DNA from: Ciona savignyi
Lineage: Eukaryota > Chordata > Ascidiacea > Phlebobranchia > Cionidae
Assembly (NCBI GenBank): GCA_000149265.1
Contig: CH003232.1
Span: forward strand, 740,288-804,287
Direction: 5' to 3'
Length of the DNA stretch: 64,000 nt
Shown here: piece after piece, positions 11,801 through 26,900 of the stretch
How the letters are laid out: the number at the start of each line of letters is the position of its first letter
How positions within the stretch are numbered: the first letter of the stretch is position 1
Notes under the pieces: model-generated
Seen by the model: only the letters and a program-made list of their open reading frames with translations
Told to the model about the DNA's origin: nothing
The model's database searches: none
Position numbers and translations under genes: made by a program

Positions 11801-14800
11801 GTTCCCGTCTTCCATTTTGTCCGCGCACAGCTCGCTTTCTTTCGTCATAAAGCGGCCGGTCGCGCCGGAAACGGTGTTAAAGGCGCGCGTTGGTGACGCG
11901 CTTCCGGTTTGGCTCAGATTCGCCAAAGACGCCGAGAGCTCTTGTTCTGTGATATACCCGGCGTTCTTCGCTTGGAACGTTTTCGGCGAGAGCGACGCCG
12001 ACCGTCGCGGCTCGCTGACGTCATTACTCGTGACGTCATCGGGGTTCGAGGAAAGGTCGAGCTGCGAGCCAGCACGGAGCGCGAACGCTCGGCTGTTTCT
12101 CGAAGCAGTGTTTTTCTTTGATTTGGAGACGGCGGAAGGCAGGCGGATTTTGCTTGAATTCGAAGTGGCCTTGGCGCGATTACGCAATGTCCCAGGCGTC
12201 GAAGGTTCGATCATACAGATGCTGCGATGAAACAGATGAATAAAAATTTTACTAATTAGAAACAGAACCAAAAACTAAAGAAATGTGTCGAAATTAGTAT
12301 ATAAAAGCGTATGGTCCAAAAAATACAACAATCGCAGACGGTAGACACATTTATTTCAAGGTGATTGTGTTAATAACCGTTTATTTTAATGTCATATGAG
12401 GTAAGGCTTAATATTAGGGGTTATGCCGTTATGATATGGGTATGGCGTAATGAGAGGTGTATGACGTAATGAGAGGTTTATGACGTATTGATACGGTGTA
12501 TGACGTATTGATACGGTGTATGACGTATTGATACGGTGTATGACGTATTGATAGGGGTATGACGTAATGATAGGGGCATGGCGTAATGACAGTTAGTATA
12601 ACGCAATGATAGGTGTTAAACTTGTTCACCATATGCTTACCTGTTAGTTGCAAAGGACACATGTGGTTCAGTCTTAGTGGTCGGAAGGTAAGCTGACACC
12701 GGTCGCTTCACTGGACTTGTGTGCTGTCGCATTACTACAGGGTGCTGGGAGAGGTCGTCGCTTTGCGCTGACAACCTGTTCTCTCGGCTGTCAACTTTAG
12801 TTGCATCCGATGCGACCTGGGTCACAAGGTTTTTGAACTCTGAAGACTCAACCCACGTAGTCATGGGAAATACGTCTTCATCGTCAGGGTTATTGGAGCC
12901 CGAACCGACGCTCACGTTATCCGTTTTACTCTCCTTCGGGGTAGGTTCAGATTTGCTGCGATTTCTCGGCGATTCTTCGACGCGAGGTAGGGCTAGAGAG
13001 CGCGCGGAGGCGTTTGAAGATGATGGGGAAAGAGATGCGCTACCGTGGCTACTTCCTGGGCTAGAGTACCCGCTACTGCTTACTGTACATCTACTGGGCG
13101 AGGAGTCAGATTTAGCAGAATCGTCAGCTGTACTCGCGTCTTTGGCGTTGTTATTGTTGTTGATGACGGTTTCCGGGTCACTGACTTTCTTTGTTACGTC
13201 ATTATGACGATTATTACGCTTGGTTAGCGACGGTCGGGTGATTCTGCCCGAGCTGCGTGAAACGTAGGGAAGGGTGACGATGAGAGAAGTTTCCGTCGAT
13301 GTAGCAACGCTCACGTCCGGGGTCCATGAATCGGAGACGGGGAATTCCCGTTGGGGGGCCGGGTTTTTGCGGTGCTGGTTCCGCGGTGGGGGTTTCGGCT
13401 TCGCGGCCTCGTAAAGCGCGTTCTTCGGTGACGTGTTGTTGCTGCGTCTGTGACGTAATAAGTTGGTGCGGGAGGACGTGCGCGCGATGCTCACGACGCA
13501 TTTTCCCGCCGGCACTTCCGTCACGATGTGGCGCTGTTGGGGTATGACGTCATTGCTTGTGACGTCAGTGGCGACGTCATCATTCTTGCCGACGACGGGG
13601 GAGGTGGATCGGTAGATTTCAACACTGGAAATAAAAACAAAATTAACCAAACTGTTCCAATGTAAAATTACATGTAAATGGGACGATAATTTTATTTGGA
13701 AGGTATAGATACAGCATCACTGTTTAACCATGATGTTGGTAACTTTTTAAGAGAATTTACACACCTCAATCGTCAGAATAACATGTAGCCACAGTAGGGT
13801 TAACGTTGATATTAAAATATGGTTAATTTAAGTTTTGTTTTTTTTAACAAACTATCGACTAGGTTAAGCACCAACGCTAAATACAAATTTAGTTGCAATT
13901 TCCAATTAGAAAACTTTCAAATGGAAAATAGTAATAAAAAACAAACTTTCAAATGGAAAATAGTAATAAAAAACAAACTTTCAAATGGAAAATAGTAATA
14001 AAAAACAAACTTTCAAATGGAAAATAGTAATAAAAAACAAACTTTCAAATGGAAAATAGTAATAAAAAACAAACTTTCAAATGGAAAATAGTAATAAAAA
14101 ACAAACTTTCAAATGGAAAATAGTAATAAAAAACAAACTTTCAAATGGAAAATAGAAATAAAAAACAAACTTTCAAATGGAAAATAGAAATAAAAAAACA
14201 AGATTTCAAACCTTTCTTCGTCGGATAGATTAGGAGGAGTGTCCGCCATTGGCTCTCTTAAGTCCTCATCGGAAGAGCTATCCTCCGCACTTATTGTCGC
14301 GTATGAATGTCGTTCTGTCACGTCAGCGATGCGCTTGACTGCGAAATCTATAGAAATAAATTAATTAATGTTGAGTTGTTTTTTGTTTCTGCAAGTTTTT
14401 AATGCCGTGGAGTTGTTTTTTCACTTCCTTATTGCTGTACTTATAGCGTCATAAAACAAACAAGAGAAGAGCCATTGACACGTCATAACCAATCCATTGA
14501 CACGTCATAACCAGTGTTGGTTTTACATGTGTGGCAATGGATGGTCGCCCTGTTACAGCTAAAAATCAATTTCACTCAAACGACAATCCGAAATTTAAGT
14601 CTTTAAAATTGCGGCTTTTAAAAAGGGACACTGCTATCTTAAATTAATAATTGTGTCAATATTTAGGCACGTGTCAATTGAAAACAAGGTTTTTCCAGCT
14701 AAAACAAGTTAAAACTAGTTTAAGTTAGAATAGTCGTCTGCTGGGTTTGGTCAATAATAGAGTGTGACATTATCACAAAGCGTTTTATGACGGCACAATA

Positions 14801-17800
14801 GAACTAGGGTTATGAACAATTGTACCCATGGCCTCTGTCAGGCGTGGGATACGTCACAGTGTCTATTGTTAATCCCGCTGTGTGAGGCTACAGAATAAAT
14901 AGTGAATATTTCACAAAACAATCTGCTGGACCTTTGAAATGGTAAAAATACCAGTTATCGGTCGATTTTTATAGTAGACGTCACATAGATCTGTTTGTTT
15001 GCAAATTTTTAAAATACTTTTGCTTCAATCATCCCAAGTCTATTATTAGCTACTTAAAATATTTAAAAATGATAGAATTTTCTTTAAAATTGCTAAAGTA
15101 AATTATTAAAGTAGCGTATTGTAAAAGTATTTTTAAAATCTTTTGCGCCTCCTTTTTTCGGTTAAAACATACCTTATTAAAAAAAACAGAAAACCAATCC
15201 ACAAAACTCGTTTTACCTGGAGCATATGACGTCATGGTGACGTAATTCATTCCCACTTCGCTAATTTTTCGCAATTGCATTGAAAGGCAAAGTGTTAACA
15301 ATTTTCAGTACTACAAAAACAAACTTAACCACAAGCTGCATAAGCATTATGACGTTAACAATGGGTACTAAAGCAAAACTGGTAGCTAGCTGTTTAAATA
15401 ACACTCAACCGTGTACCAGTGCCCTTTTTCGTTTGTTTTGGGCTTTCTGCTTAATCCGTTATTGATATCGAAGTGTGATAAGACCACGCTAAAAGTTACA
15501 TCGACCTGCTTACGTGAGCCAAGCGGCGATAACTCCTATATTACGCACAGACGGTGATAACGTGCCGCATCGCCAGTTTATAGTTAAACTACATTCGGAC
15601 TGCTGATGTGCTAGGAAAACACTCAAAGGATGAGTTAGGGAAACACTAAAACTATTGAAACTAATTCTAACTCTGCCCTAAACACTAATCTCAACCCCAG
15701 ATAACTTTTACCTATCACTTTGCACTAACCATAATTTCATAATCATCATTTTTACCACCTTTAAGTTTTTTCTAGCCAAAGTACAAATCACCAAAAACGC
15801 TGCCTGTTTCAGATACCATTTACTGTCTCCAATCAAATGTACACTTTTCGAGACTGCAATACAATCCATCAGACCTGTCACTTTCCCAACAAATTGAAAC
15901 TGTGACTAGTCTCCTCCTTTTAACTACTGCCACACTTACACGCACGCCGGGACGCGGGCTTTGTTTCAGAAGCAAAGCAGGCCACTTGCTTAGGAGGTTA
16001 ATCCCTCATTAAGAGGTTAATCGTTACGTCACACCTGCAGCTGTGACGTCACAAAGGCCGCGAAATCAATTAATGCACCGACGCGCGCCGACGCGAGACA
16101 GACAGGCACGGGAAAATGTTTGTGATGGGAACACAGCACTCTTGACAGCGCCGAGAAAACTATGCATAAGTGGATTCAATTAGAACAAACTCAGTCTCTT
16201 CGGCAAACTCATCAAACCATATTGTAAGAGAGCCACGAAACCTTTGTAAGAGAGCCGCCAAATCTTTGTAGCTGAGCCACTAAACCTTTGTATTTGAGCC
16301 ACTAAACCTTTGTAACCGAGCCACATAACGGTCAGGTTAAGTAGGTGCGGTACGATGGTGATTTTACCTTTGGTTGACTTGTGTACAAATATACAGAGTA
16401 ATGAAAAACCGACGCGTTTACGAGGTTTACAGACGCAGATATCAAGCTTAAATCGCATTGCTTTAACAGGACTGACATATGGCGCTTTTTAACAGATTCT
16501 TTACCAAACGAAAATCAATTTATTTTAAACACTTTACAAAGTGCGTCGAATGCGCGTGTAGCTAAAAACGAACGAAGTGCTTTAAAAGCGTCAACCATTT
16601 TCTTTTATCAGTTAAAATCGATATAATCCTACCACTTCAGCGTTTTCGGGGCCGTATTTATATTTGGCTTCTCAAAATGAAATGCATTTTCCCACGATAT
16701 GTCATCTCCGTGTGTGACGTCATAGTAATCTTGTCTTTACAAGGCACGAGTAGTTGAATAACTTTTTAACAATAAATGCCACCTGGCAAAACTAGACTGT
16801 GTAACGAACAGCGATTTTTAAACTCTCGCATAGCTGAGTCAACCTAGATAAGTCCATCTGTGCCAATTTAAACCACATTTACTAAAACACAACTGAACTT
16901 TGGAAAATCACAACTGTACAGCGTTTTTAACTGTTCCTAAAGCCTACATCGATGAAAAAACACTGCTAAATGGGGATATTTGCTTGAATGTTTTGCCGGA
17001 AGGGCGTCTCCAAAGCGTTTTATTTTAATATAGGGTTGGTAAACAATAACTTCGATTTATGGTGGCGACGGTGGACAGTTTCACTAAAACCGAATTAATT
17101 AAAGTGAAGACTGTCCATCTAAGTCTCGTATATATGTCTAAAAACAGTCACCCCTAATAAGTCTGTCTCTAATGATCTTTTTAAGTCTTGGTCATACATA
17201 CATTACTAGACCAAGCGGCCTTGGTTATTTTACGTACACACCATCGGTCAATCTGTGCCATATTTATTTGTCGGTTACTCCTTTATACTTCATACACGTT
17301 TACTCTATCCAGTCTTGGTCTAGGAAACTTAATAAGGATAACATGGTAGCGTTACACTTTCTCACAAATTAAATACGGTTTAAAATTTGAAAATGATATT
17401 TCCCGAAATTTACCGGCTTAGGGCATGCTCCAACAGTTTACAATAGGCGGCTATCTGAGCCTTAAATGGCGTAAACGAACCTTAACGAAGAAAGTTTTAT
17501 ATTCGTCGCCGCACAGCGTGGCTTATACTCTCATGGGAAAATAACAGAGCCATTAGCTTTTTATATAGCGGTATCAAATTTGAACGGCGCAGCAGTAAAA
17601 ACTGAAAGTTTTACAACCAAATTCAAAATTAATTGCTGTCAAATGGCCGTTCTACAGCATGTTTATTCCGCGTTTCCAATGATATATAACGGATAAGAAC
17701 ATAGCTTAAACAAGCCATGTCATATATCATACTTTGTATACTAATTTGTACATATGACAGCCTTTATAAGCGCACTTAATCAAAATGTGTACCGTAATAT

Positions 17801-20800
17801 GCTTGCTGGTAAAAAAATGACATAAAATCAAAAACTGTCAGTTCTATCCTACTTTTGTACAAGTCGTTATAAGCGCATTTAACCTAACTTGTGTATCGTT
17901 AAAGAATCGTTGGTACAAATTTGGAATTTAACCAAAACTGCATCACTTTTATTAATTTCCCTCAAAATACCCCGTTTGCATTTATTATTTATCCTTTCTG
18001 TGCAATATGTATTACGTCACGCGGGATAATTTACGCCATTACGAAATGGACCTTTGGACGAAAGGCTCCAGAACTATTTCGACAGCTATTTGCAGTTGGT
18101 GCGTTTAATCTTCGCTATCTCGTAAGATTACACATAGATCCAATACAAATATTGGATTAGCAACTTGTCAGGCAACTTAGCGGAAAACTTGCAATTGCTC
18201 GATAGGACTGGATGATTACTTAGTTTTGACTCAATGACTTTCGCTCTAATTAATTAAATTAGTCATGCTTAATTGAGCGTGAATCTATTGACGAATTCGA
18301 AAAGTTTAACAAAAGGAGAAATGGCGATGCGTTTTTAAATTAAATAAAACCGACTTAACGGATTTGTTTGAAAATGATTAATTAAAAGACAAATTGGTGT
18401 AAATCAGTACACCAATAAGCATTGGTAAATATACCACAGGTTGGTAAATGTTAACACGCAACTTAACTTTGGTTACCGGTTCATATGATATATCTGTTTA
18501 AAATTTTACTGTTGTTTTAATAAGATTATGTTTTTACGTAAGTGTTATGTAACTAGAGTTAAATAATCTTATTTCTGGTTTATACCGGTATAATTAACTT
18601 AACAAGCTTTTTTATTATACTGGCGCAGAGAAAACGTAATAAACAAGTTTTAGCAGACTACCTCGCGCACACACACAAACTGGCGCGTTGCACACACGCG
18701 CTAACAACAAACACTCAGTTCTCAAGAGTCTCAACTAAAAATCGATAAAACAGTCCAATCAAACGGCTTGTAAACAATATAACCAAGCAACAAATGTATT
18801 TTGGAAACCATTTAAAGTTTAACATACATTACTACCCTTTAAAAATTCAAGATAACACTGGATTACCAAAAAATTAACAAATGTTTTTTTTGGGGGGGAA
18901 AAGTACTTAAGAATTTGAAAACCAACCGTAATTTACAATGGTTTGGCCAAAATAAAGTGTATTACGCTTAAAACAACATCTGCTAAAATTAATTACCAAT
19001 TCTCTTGCATCTGTTATACGTATTAACTGTTCGGCCAGTGTTAGTTAAATGTACGGTGAGGTATTTGAGTGAAATATGTGTTATTTTAAGCAAAATAGTC
19101 CCGTATTCGTCATTTTTCTATTAAACTTTAACCTGTATTTTAGGTCAGTATATCTTTATATTACTGCGTCATTATAGCTAGTATTTCGCTAACAGCAACA
19201 TATTTTACTGGAGATTAACTTTTATATTAACACGTCATAATAGCCAGTATTTCGTTAACAGAAACATCTTTTTACTAAAGGTGATGTGTTTTAACAAAGG
19301 TTTGATTACGAGATACCTACACCAAAAAGTCTAGTTTGGGAAAACGGTTAAATTTGGCCAAAACTGCTAAATTTGGTAACTGTTCGTAAAAAAGTCGCAG
19401 AAGTGACTAAATCACACGCGTGTTAACCGCCACAGTTGTTTTCCTTATGAATCATTTCGACATTGGGGAGTCAAAGTAACGCATGAGTCAGCTGTTCCCG
19501 AGAGGTAGTAAGAATTTCAGTAACACTTCTTAATTACAGGACAGTCGCGCCGGCCGGATATTCTAATAAACTAAATTACACGTTTGCCGTCCCTCGCGAA
19601 ACAGACACGCTTCTAAAACTAGAGTTAACCTTGTTTTAAAGGATTATCTATATGTTGGCGACAGTTTTATGCCCGCCAAACAGAGCATGTAGTATTATAC
19701 ATAAATCAACTTTGATAATCCATATTATTAAAGCCCAGATTATATTTCACGGGGATAAACATGAATACCTTTTCCTATATATATTTGTATACCGATCAAT
19801 TGAATACATTTTGATACTCGTCCCACCTTTTTATCTGCGCCACACACCAATGTTTTAACTTTACATGCGCCACTGTAACACATTACACATAAACTGTTAA
19901 TCTAATCACCCAGTTTCAATGTATTATGCAAATAAGAAATAACCAATCCACGACAAGTTTTAGCGTCTTAGTGCGAAAGTTAAGGACTAAACTAAATCAA
20001 CATTAAAGAAATGGGAGCAAGAAAAAAATGCCTTAACTCTTTATGGTAGCAATGAAACTTCAACTTTATTAAGGTTACGAGCATATCCTTTGTTAATTCG
20101 ATATAACTCAAGCGGCTATGGCTGAACAACGGTGCCAGGTGCCTATATAGCGCTATTATGGTAACCAATAAATAAACACGGCCTTATTTGTTAAACCTTT
20201 ACAACGCTATGGGTACACTACACTGAAAGCTAACTTTTACAGTTTCACTAAACGTGTCTGACCTGTTTCTTATCTAAAATTCTAGACTGTAGACATTGTA
20301 CATCTGCACACAAATTAACTACGGAGTTAAAGCTCGTCTTCTAAAAAAATAAACTAAAACTTCTTTTTATATTAGTATGTCCAATTGAGCTTAATTCCCA
20401 CACTTAGCTACGTAGTGTACTATCTAGGCAACCGTGTTTTAGATAAGTTTTACTGAATTGAAGGTAATCCAACCGTTTAAGCCATGAGAGCCTTGTTACT
20501 GTAACACCAACTGTTAGGAGTGTCGCATCTGCCGGTAATGAGCACTTAGCACAGACGGGTATATTTAAAGCGCGCCGGCGCGGCGAGCTGTAGAAAAAAA
20601 GGCGACTCGCCAACACGTGTAAGCGTAAATAGTGCACAAAGCGGCGAGGACATCAAAGGCTATTCCTTTCCGATTTTCGCCCCTTCTCGGCACGATGGAC
20701 ACATGTGTGGTTCAATGAAAATTACATCAAACACAGGTAAGCTTTGAAGGGCGCCAGCGCAAAAATAAAAAGTATTCAAACGTATTTTATAGTGATCAAA

Positions 20801-23800
20801 TAAACCGAAAGGTAAATTTCGTTTCCTAATTCCTGACCATTGCGATTACTATCTATCTTTGTTGCTTTATCTAACTTTGAAATATCAAAGTATGTTATAA
20901 GGGCAATTGTGTTGTTTGACTTTCAAATAAAGCCACAAAACGTCAGAACAATGGTTACATACAAATGGCGATGATAAAAAGAGTAAATTATTCACCGAAT
21001 TATTCGTAAATTGAGCATTGAAAATATATTGTGTCTTAGAGAAGATATTTTGATTTCCTTTAACTGGGCAAAGTTTTGAACTTACGATGGCTCATTCCTA
21101 ACACAGTATTTTAATAGAATTGGTATATGTATCGGTCGCTTTAACCACTCACGACCGTTCCATTTCGATTTACCTTAGGCCTACACCCGTGGTCAAAGAA
21201 AATCGACGCCACACTTAACAAAGATTTGTTCCGGCCTATCAATTATGGAAACACTAATCGCCTATTCATGTGCTAATTGTACATCACAATAATAGAGTCT
21301 CGTATTGCGGTGGGAATCCAGCAATCCAGCGGCGAACATTTCCGTATTTACGTCTGACAACTACCTGAACGACTAATTTCCGTATCCAACCGGGCAAACG
21401 ACGCCCTCTGAATTTGCACTTCGACAAAATCGTTTATTTTTCCGTCAGACTAACAATAAAAGCGATCCCCCAGCAGGGTAGCTAATGTCAATAATTTAGC
21501 GCCAATTAAAACGGAACTAATTGTAATACAATATAGAAGTGTAACTATTTTAAACACCCGACCGGACGTTAACTTTCGAATGCAATAACACGTTCGTTCA
21601 CCTCTAAAATATACTCGGCATTAACACTTAAAGACAATATACAATGTACTGCTTATATTTAAAATATGTGTGCTTATTAAACCGTACAGGAAAAAGTTGT
21701 CAAACTAAAGCAAAATTACAACCAATAAATTGTATCAAATTTTATGAAAGAGCCGTGCATAAGATAATGTGCAGGGACCAAAACTAAGGTGGAACCGGCA
21801 GCTTTGACACATAAATCATTCCCTATCATTCAAAACACTGCTGTTTTATTATCCCGCATCAAAATGTATGCCTTAACCCAGGCATGGGCAACATACGGCC
21901 CGTGAAGGGATTTTGACTGGCCCGCGGACTGTAGATCTAACCATATCCTGTAATTATAGGATATTGAATACTATTCATGCAATCCGGCCCACCAAAAACT
22001 TTATTTTCCCACATCTGGCCCGCCGACTAGAGAAGTTTCCCACCCCTGCCTTAACCAAATTATACAAACATTTTTAAAATACCAGGCTTTATAAAGCATC
22101 TTAGAACGAGTAAACATAACCACAATGTGTACAAACATATTCTAGATATTTAAACACAACTGAACATTCATATCGGTTACAACTTCCGATCAAACCCTGT
22201 CTGGCTACATTCCCACATAAATTGTGGACAAATAAGTCTTAAACACGGTCATAGCAAGGTCGTTGTATTTTAAAAGCAACTAATTCGTATGAAATACCTT
22301 ACTTATTCCCATAAGACCTTCACCAAATTTAATCAAAATTCTTTCATAAGTTTCGAATTATCTAACACTATAGTCATGGAAATCATCGATTTGAACGCAC
22401 AAAGTCAGAAAAGCCCGGAACTAACACCAAGATTTAAAAGAAATGTATTTATCGACAAACTAATTTGTTCTTTTAAAAGAGCCGAAATCTTTTATAAATA
22501 TCATCTTTCGGTACTAAAGATCTAAAAATAATACAAAACAAAGCCAAATATTAGACATAAAAATGTTAAGGTGACGCTTACAATGTAATAATTATTTTTA
22601 TTAAGCCCCCTTTAGTATTTAAATAATCGAGTATAAAGATTTATTTCCATCGGTACTTTAAAATATTGTGGCCAAATGGTCAACGCTATACTGATACATA
22701 TATCAATTTAAAACTATACAAACTGTCTTGGGACGAGTCTACCATGGTTTTGAACCTTGGTTCGATAAACAAACTTAAAAAAAACTTAAAAAAGTTATAA
22801 AACGGTAAAAAAAAGATCGAACAATTTTATAACAATCCTTTTTAAACTTAAATGTAAGATATCCTACAACCCTTCTATCAAAACACAACCCACTTCGCTA
22901 AGGTACTTTTCTAATGTCTTGTTTTACAAGCTTAAGTTACACGTGTCTATCTCTAAACCAGAGACCCACGCCGGCTTGATAATACATTACGTAATGATTT
23001 GGGTCATTCACAAATAAATAGAAACTGACAACAGTGGCATTGGGGGAAGTTAACGAAAGTGAATTAGGCTCTTACACTTTAACCCGATATGCGATTGGTG
23101 TTAGCGCACGAATTGGCTTTGTGGTGATGAAATTTGGCACTAATGGACAGGTGGTGCTAACTTAGGTTGATTTACGAGTGTGTTATATCGTGGTACATTT
23201 GGTAGGCTTATAAAGATTGATTGGTGTAAACATATACATAAACTGATCTATTGGACAGCGCAAAAGATTTGTGTGATTATCAAGACCTATTAGTGTACAA
23301 ATTTATAGGACAGGCATAAAAACCGAACCGACAGGGCAATCTTTTATCGCGAAAGTTGTTTTTTTTCTGACGATTTTGGTCTACCATTCACAAAAAAGCA
23401 GAGATAGAATTTCCCTTTATTTGGGATGGGAAGTTACGAACCCGCGACAACCTATCACGTTACGTCAACAAAACTACTAGTTTGATGGGGTTTTGTTGCG
23501 TTTTCAAAGTGAGGATAGATCTATTACTCCAAAGTGGATTTAAATTACAGTTTAGAAGCCACAATTTAAACGCTTGGGGAGCAAAAATAAATACGGATAA
23601 TTGAATTCCGGATAAATAATAACGGAAGGCATATGGTAGCGTCGACAGTTATATCCTTTGGGAATTAAAAATTGTGTTATTTTGAGCAAAAACTGCACGT
23701 TATATTATAACTAAATTATATTAAACGGTCCTAGGATAGAGACAAAAAAATCTTTGTTATAGTTTTAATTTGCTTCCTTACGTAACTGTCTTAAATTTAA

Positions 23801-23910
23801 CCTGCAACATAACTGGCATGCGCAAGCATACCGTTTTCGAAAACTGGATCACACAAAATCGTACAAACTAATCAATCCTTATTAACACACTACCTGCGCT
23901 TCTGAGCGTT

Positions 23911-23946
<36 letters not shown>

Positions 23947-26900
23947 TTTCTAAATTAACCTTGCTAAGCACAACGCACATTTTTGCAATACATACTGTAC
24001 ACATTTCCACATAACTAAACTTGGTAAGCACCCCGATTGTCCATCTGTGCCACATTTCCAAAGTACCTAGAATGCACATTTCCACATAACCAAACTTGAT
24101 AAGCAGACCGCCTGTCCATCTGTGCCACATTTTTGAAGTGCCGGACATATTTATATCAGACACTAGCGATCACTATAAGACAGATATTTAAACTTACCGG
24201 TCATATAGCACATATTTAAAATAAAATAATATAATCACACTTACACTAAATTCACTTTAACATTAAACAAAACTGCAACGACTAAATCAACATTGCACCA
24301 CATAGGACGCTCATAGCCCACTGTTTTGTTATGATAACTCGTATCACTTGAAACGGAGTAATGCAGAGCACCACTGGTCATACAACTGGCGCCTGCCATG
24401 CTGACAAGCGGATTAGGAATGTAAGATATGACACCCGTGTCCCTAGACATCCTGATTATCCAATAATTGCGTCATAATGGGTTTTCAGTAAGTTTGGGAA
24501 AGATGTAGTGTGTTATAGTTCATTGGTAAATATGTATTTTTTTAGTTTTTTTGGTTTTAGTGTTTGTGCGTCCTATAAAATTTGACTAAACAAAAAAGGG
24601 TATTTTAGTTTTTCGATAATTATTTTTTTGTTTAATGTTTTTTTGAGGATAGTTTGTTTTTTAGTGACAAATTTGACTAACACTTGCCCTTGTTAAACTT
24701 GTCTGACTTTGTTAAATTAGTCTTGTTAAAAAAGGCACTTGTGTAATTTGTCGGATCTGTTAACCTGTCACAAATGACTAGGTGGTTATGCTTAACAAGG
24801 TTAATAAGGGTATGAATTCTGGCTAGGACTTTGGAAATGTGACACAGATGGACAGGTGGTGTGCTTATCAAGATTGATTTGTGTGAAAATGTGTATGGTA
24901 GGGATTTTGGAATTGTGACACAGATGGACAGGTGTTGTGCTTATCACGATTGATAAACATACAAAATCTGGGATTGGGATTTAAAAAGTCTGAAATCAAT
25001 GGACGGGTGGTGTGTTTATTAATGTTAATCTGCGTTCCTATGCATACATATAAATGTTTATATATAAGCATGTATGCATATGCGGAATTTGATGGAACAT
25101 GCACTGATGAACAGGTGTCATTAAGATTATTTTGTTTGCAAATACACAATCATAATTTAAGACATAAGAAATGTGGAACAGATTAACCTATGACGCACGT
25201 CGCATATATTGGTTTAACCTCAAATTTAGGACAAACCTATTTAGTCAATACATTCTACAGTTAACTTGACATTTTAACTATGACAAAATAACAAATATTG
25301 CAACAAATACATTTTATGACATCATAGTCACCAGGAATTATTGTGAAGTACTTTCTGTCTCGACTGGTTGTTTAATACACAAAACTCACCTTAAGCTATC
25401 TAAGGCTTCTTTACACTAAGCGCTTTAACGTTAAGTCTAGACGGGTTTAGAAGTGTATTCAGTTAAGACCAATGGATTTAGCACATGTTAAAGAAGGCTT
25501 ACTTGACAGTTCGTTCTGTTTACATCGCAAATGGTCAGAAATCATGTTTTTCCAGGCCGTAGTTTATGAGAATGCAATAAAATCGGATCGTAACTTAACC
25601 GTACCATGTGGATATAATAAATTAATCCTTTTTTATTAATTGGTCAAAGTAAACTTGACCTAGCATCGAAACTTAGATCGCTAACCTATTGAGTACGCTT
25701 TTGAATGTCTGTTGTATTCGAGTATATTGCGTTAACCGTTCCGGTTTTGCTTAATTCGAATAGCATTAACCCGGCTTTCGGGTAGAAGATTTTGTCAAGT
25801 CACTTTAACCCGATGTCTTGTGTAACAAGTCTCATACGCGACCACATCATTGGTCAATATGGGGAGAGCAGACTTTAACCTCGAATTTATGGTAAATGGA
25901 TAAACAACTATTTTTTGTAAATTTAAATTAAAAAAATGATTTTTTTTATTAGTTAGAAACTTAATTTGTTAGATAAAAACTAAATCCCTTTTTAATAAAT
26001 GAGTCATTTTCACTTCAAAATGAGGCAATTGAGAAAACGCTAGCGGTGCAAGTTCTCCCACAAAATCGTGATTGTTATTTCGAAATAAGCTTTGCTTGTA
26101 AATTCACATTCACCACACAAAGAATCGCTTGCGGTTTTAAAACGGTCTTAAAGATTACAACAACTGGCAATTAACTTTGTAGAACATTGTGGGTCTGATG
26201 AACTAATCCAATTCGGGTGAAATTTAAGTTGGTATAAGTTATTCTGTTTTAAACCAAGACAAACTTACCACATAGAAAATAACCAACTTATGGATCAAAC
26301 AAAAACCGTAAAAACTCTTGCCACATGGAAATTACATAGAAAAAACTCACTAAATATACATCTTATAAGAAAGAAAATAATCATTCTCTATCCCAGTGGT
26401 TCTTAAATTTTTCAGTCGCGCCCTNNNNNNNNNNNNNNNNNNNNNNNNNNNNNNNNNNNNNNNNNNNNNNNNNNNNNNNNNNNNNNNNNNNNNNNNNNNN
26501 NNNNNNNNNNNNNNNNNNNNNNNNNNNNNNNNNNNNNNNNNNNNNNNNNNNNNNNNNNNNNNNNNNNNNNNNNNNNNNNNNNNNNNNNNNNNNNNNNNNN
26601 NNNNNNNNNNNNNNNNNNNNNNNNNNNNNNNNNNNNNNNNNNNNNNNNNNNNNNNNNNNNNNNNNNNNNNNNNNNNNNNNNNNNNNNNNNNNNNNNNNNN
26701 NNNNNNNNNNNNNNNNNNNNNNNNNNNNNNNNNNNNNNNNNNNNNNNNNNNNNNNNNNNNNNNNNNNNNNNNNNNNNNNNNNNNNNNNNNNNNNNNNNNN
26801 NNNNNNNNNNNNNNNNNNNNNNNNNNNNNNNNNNNNNNNNNNNNNNNNNNNNNTCATTATGAAGCAGTACTCACCTTAAAACCCAACGCTTGATAATAAT

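Noticed and set aside
11642-12230. Plus-strand frames over 11.6-13.5 kb
   Set aside because: Antisense shadows of the two long PDZ-gene exons, which have correct splice sites and phases on the minus strand.
13905-14205. Regular 32-bp array resembling a CRISPR array
   Set aside because: Units are contiguous with no unique spacers, and the surrounding genes are eukaryotic.
17921-18160. 79-codon plus-strand frame
   Set aside because: AT-rich codon content, no domain, inside the large PDZ-gene intron; likely chance.
26381-26893. Two frames of over 150 codons made mostly of X
   Set aside because: They run through the assembly gap of N.
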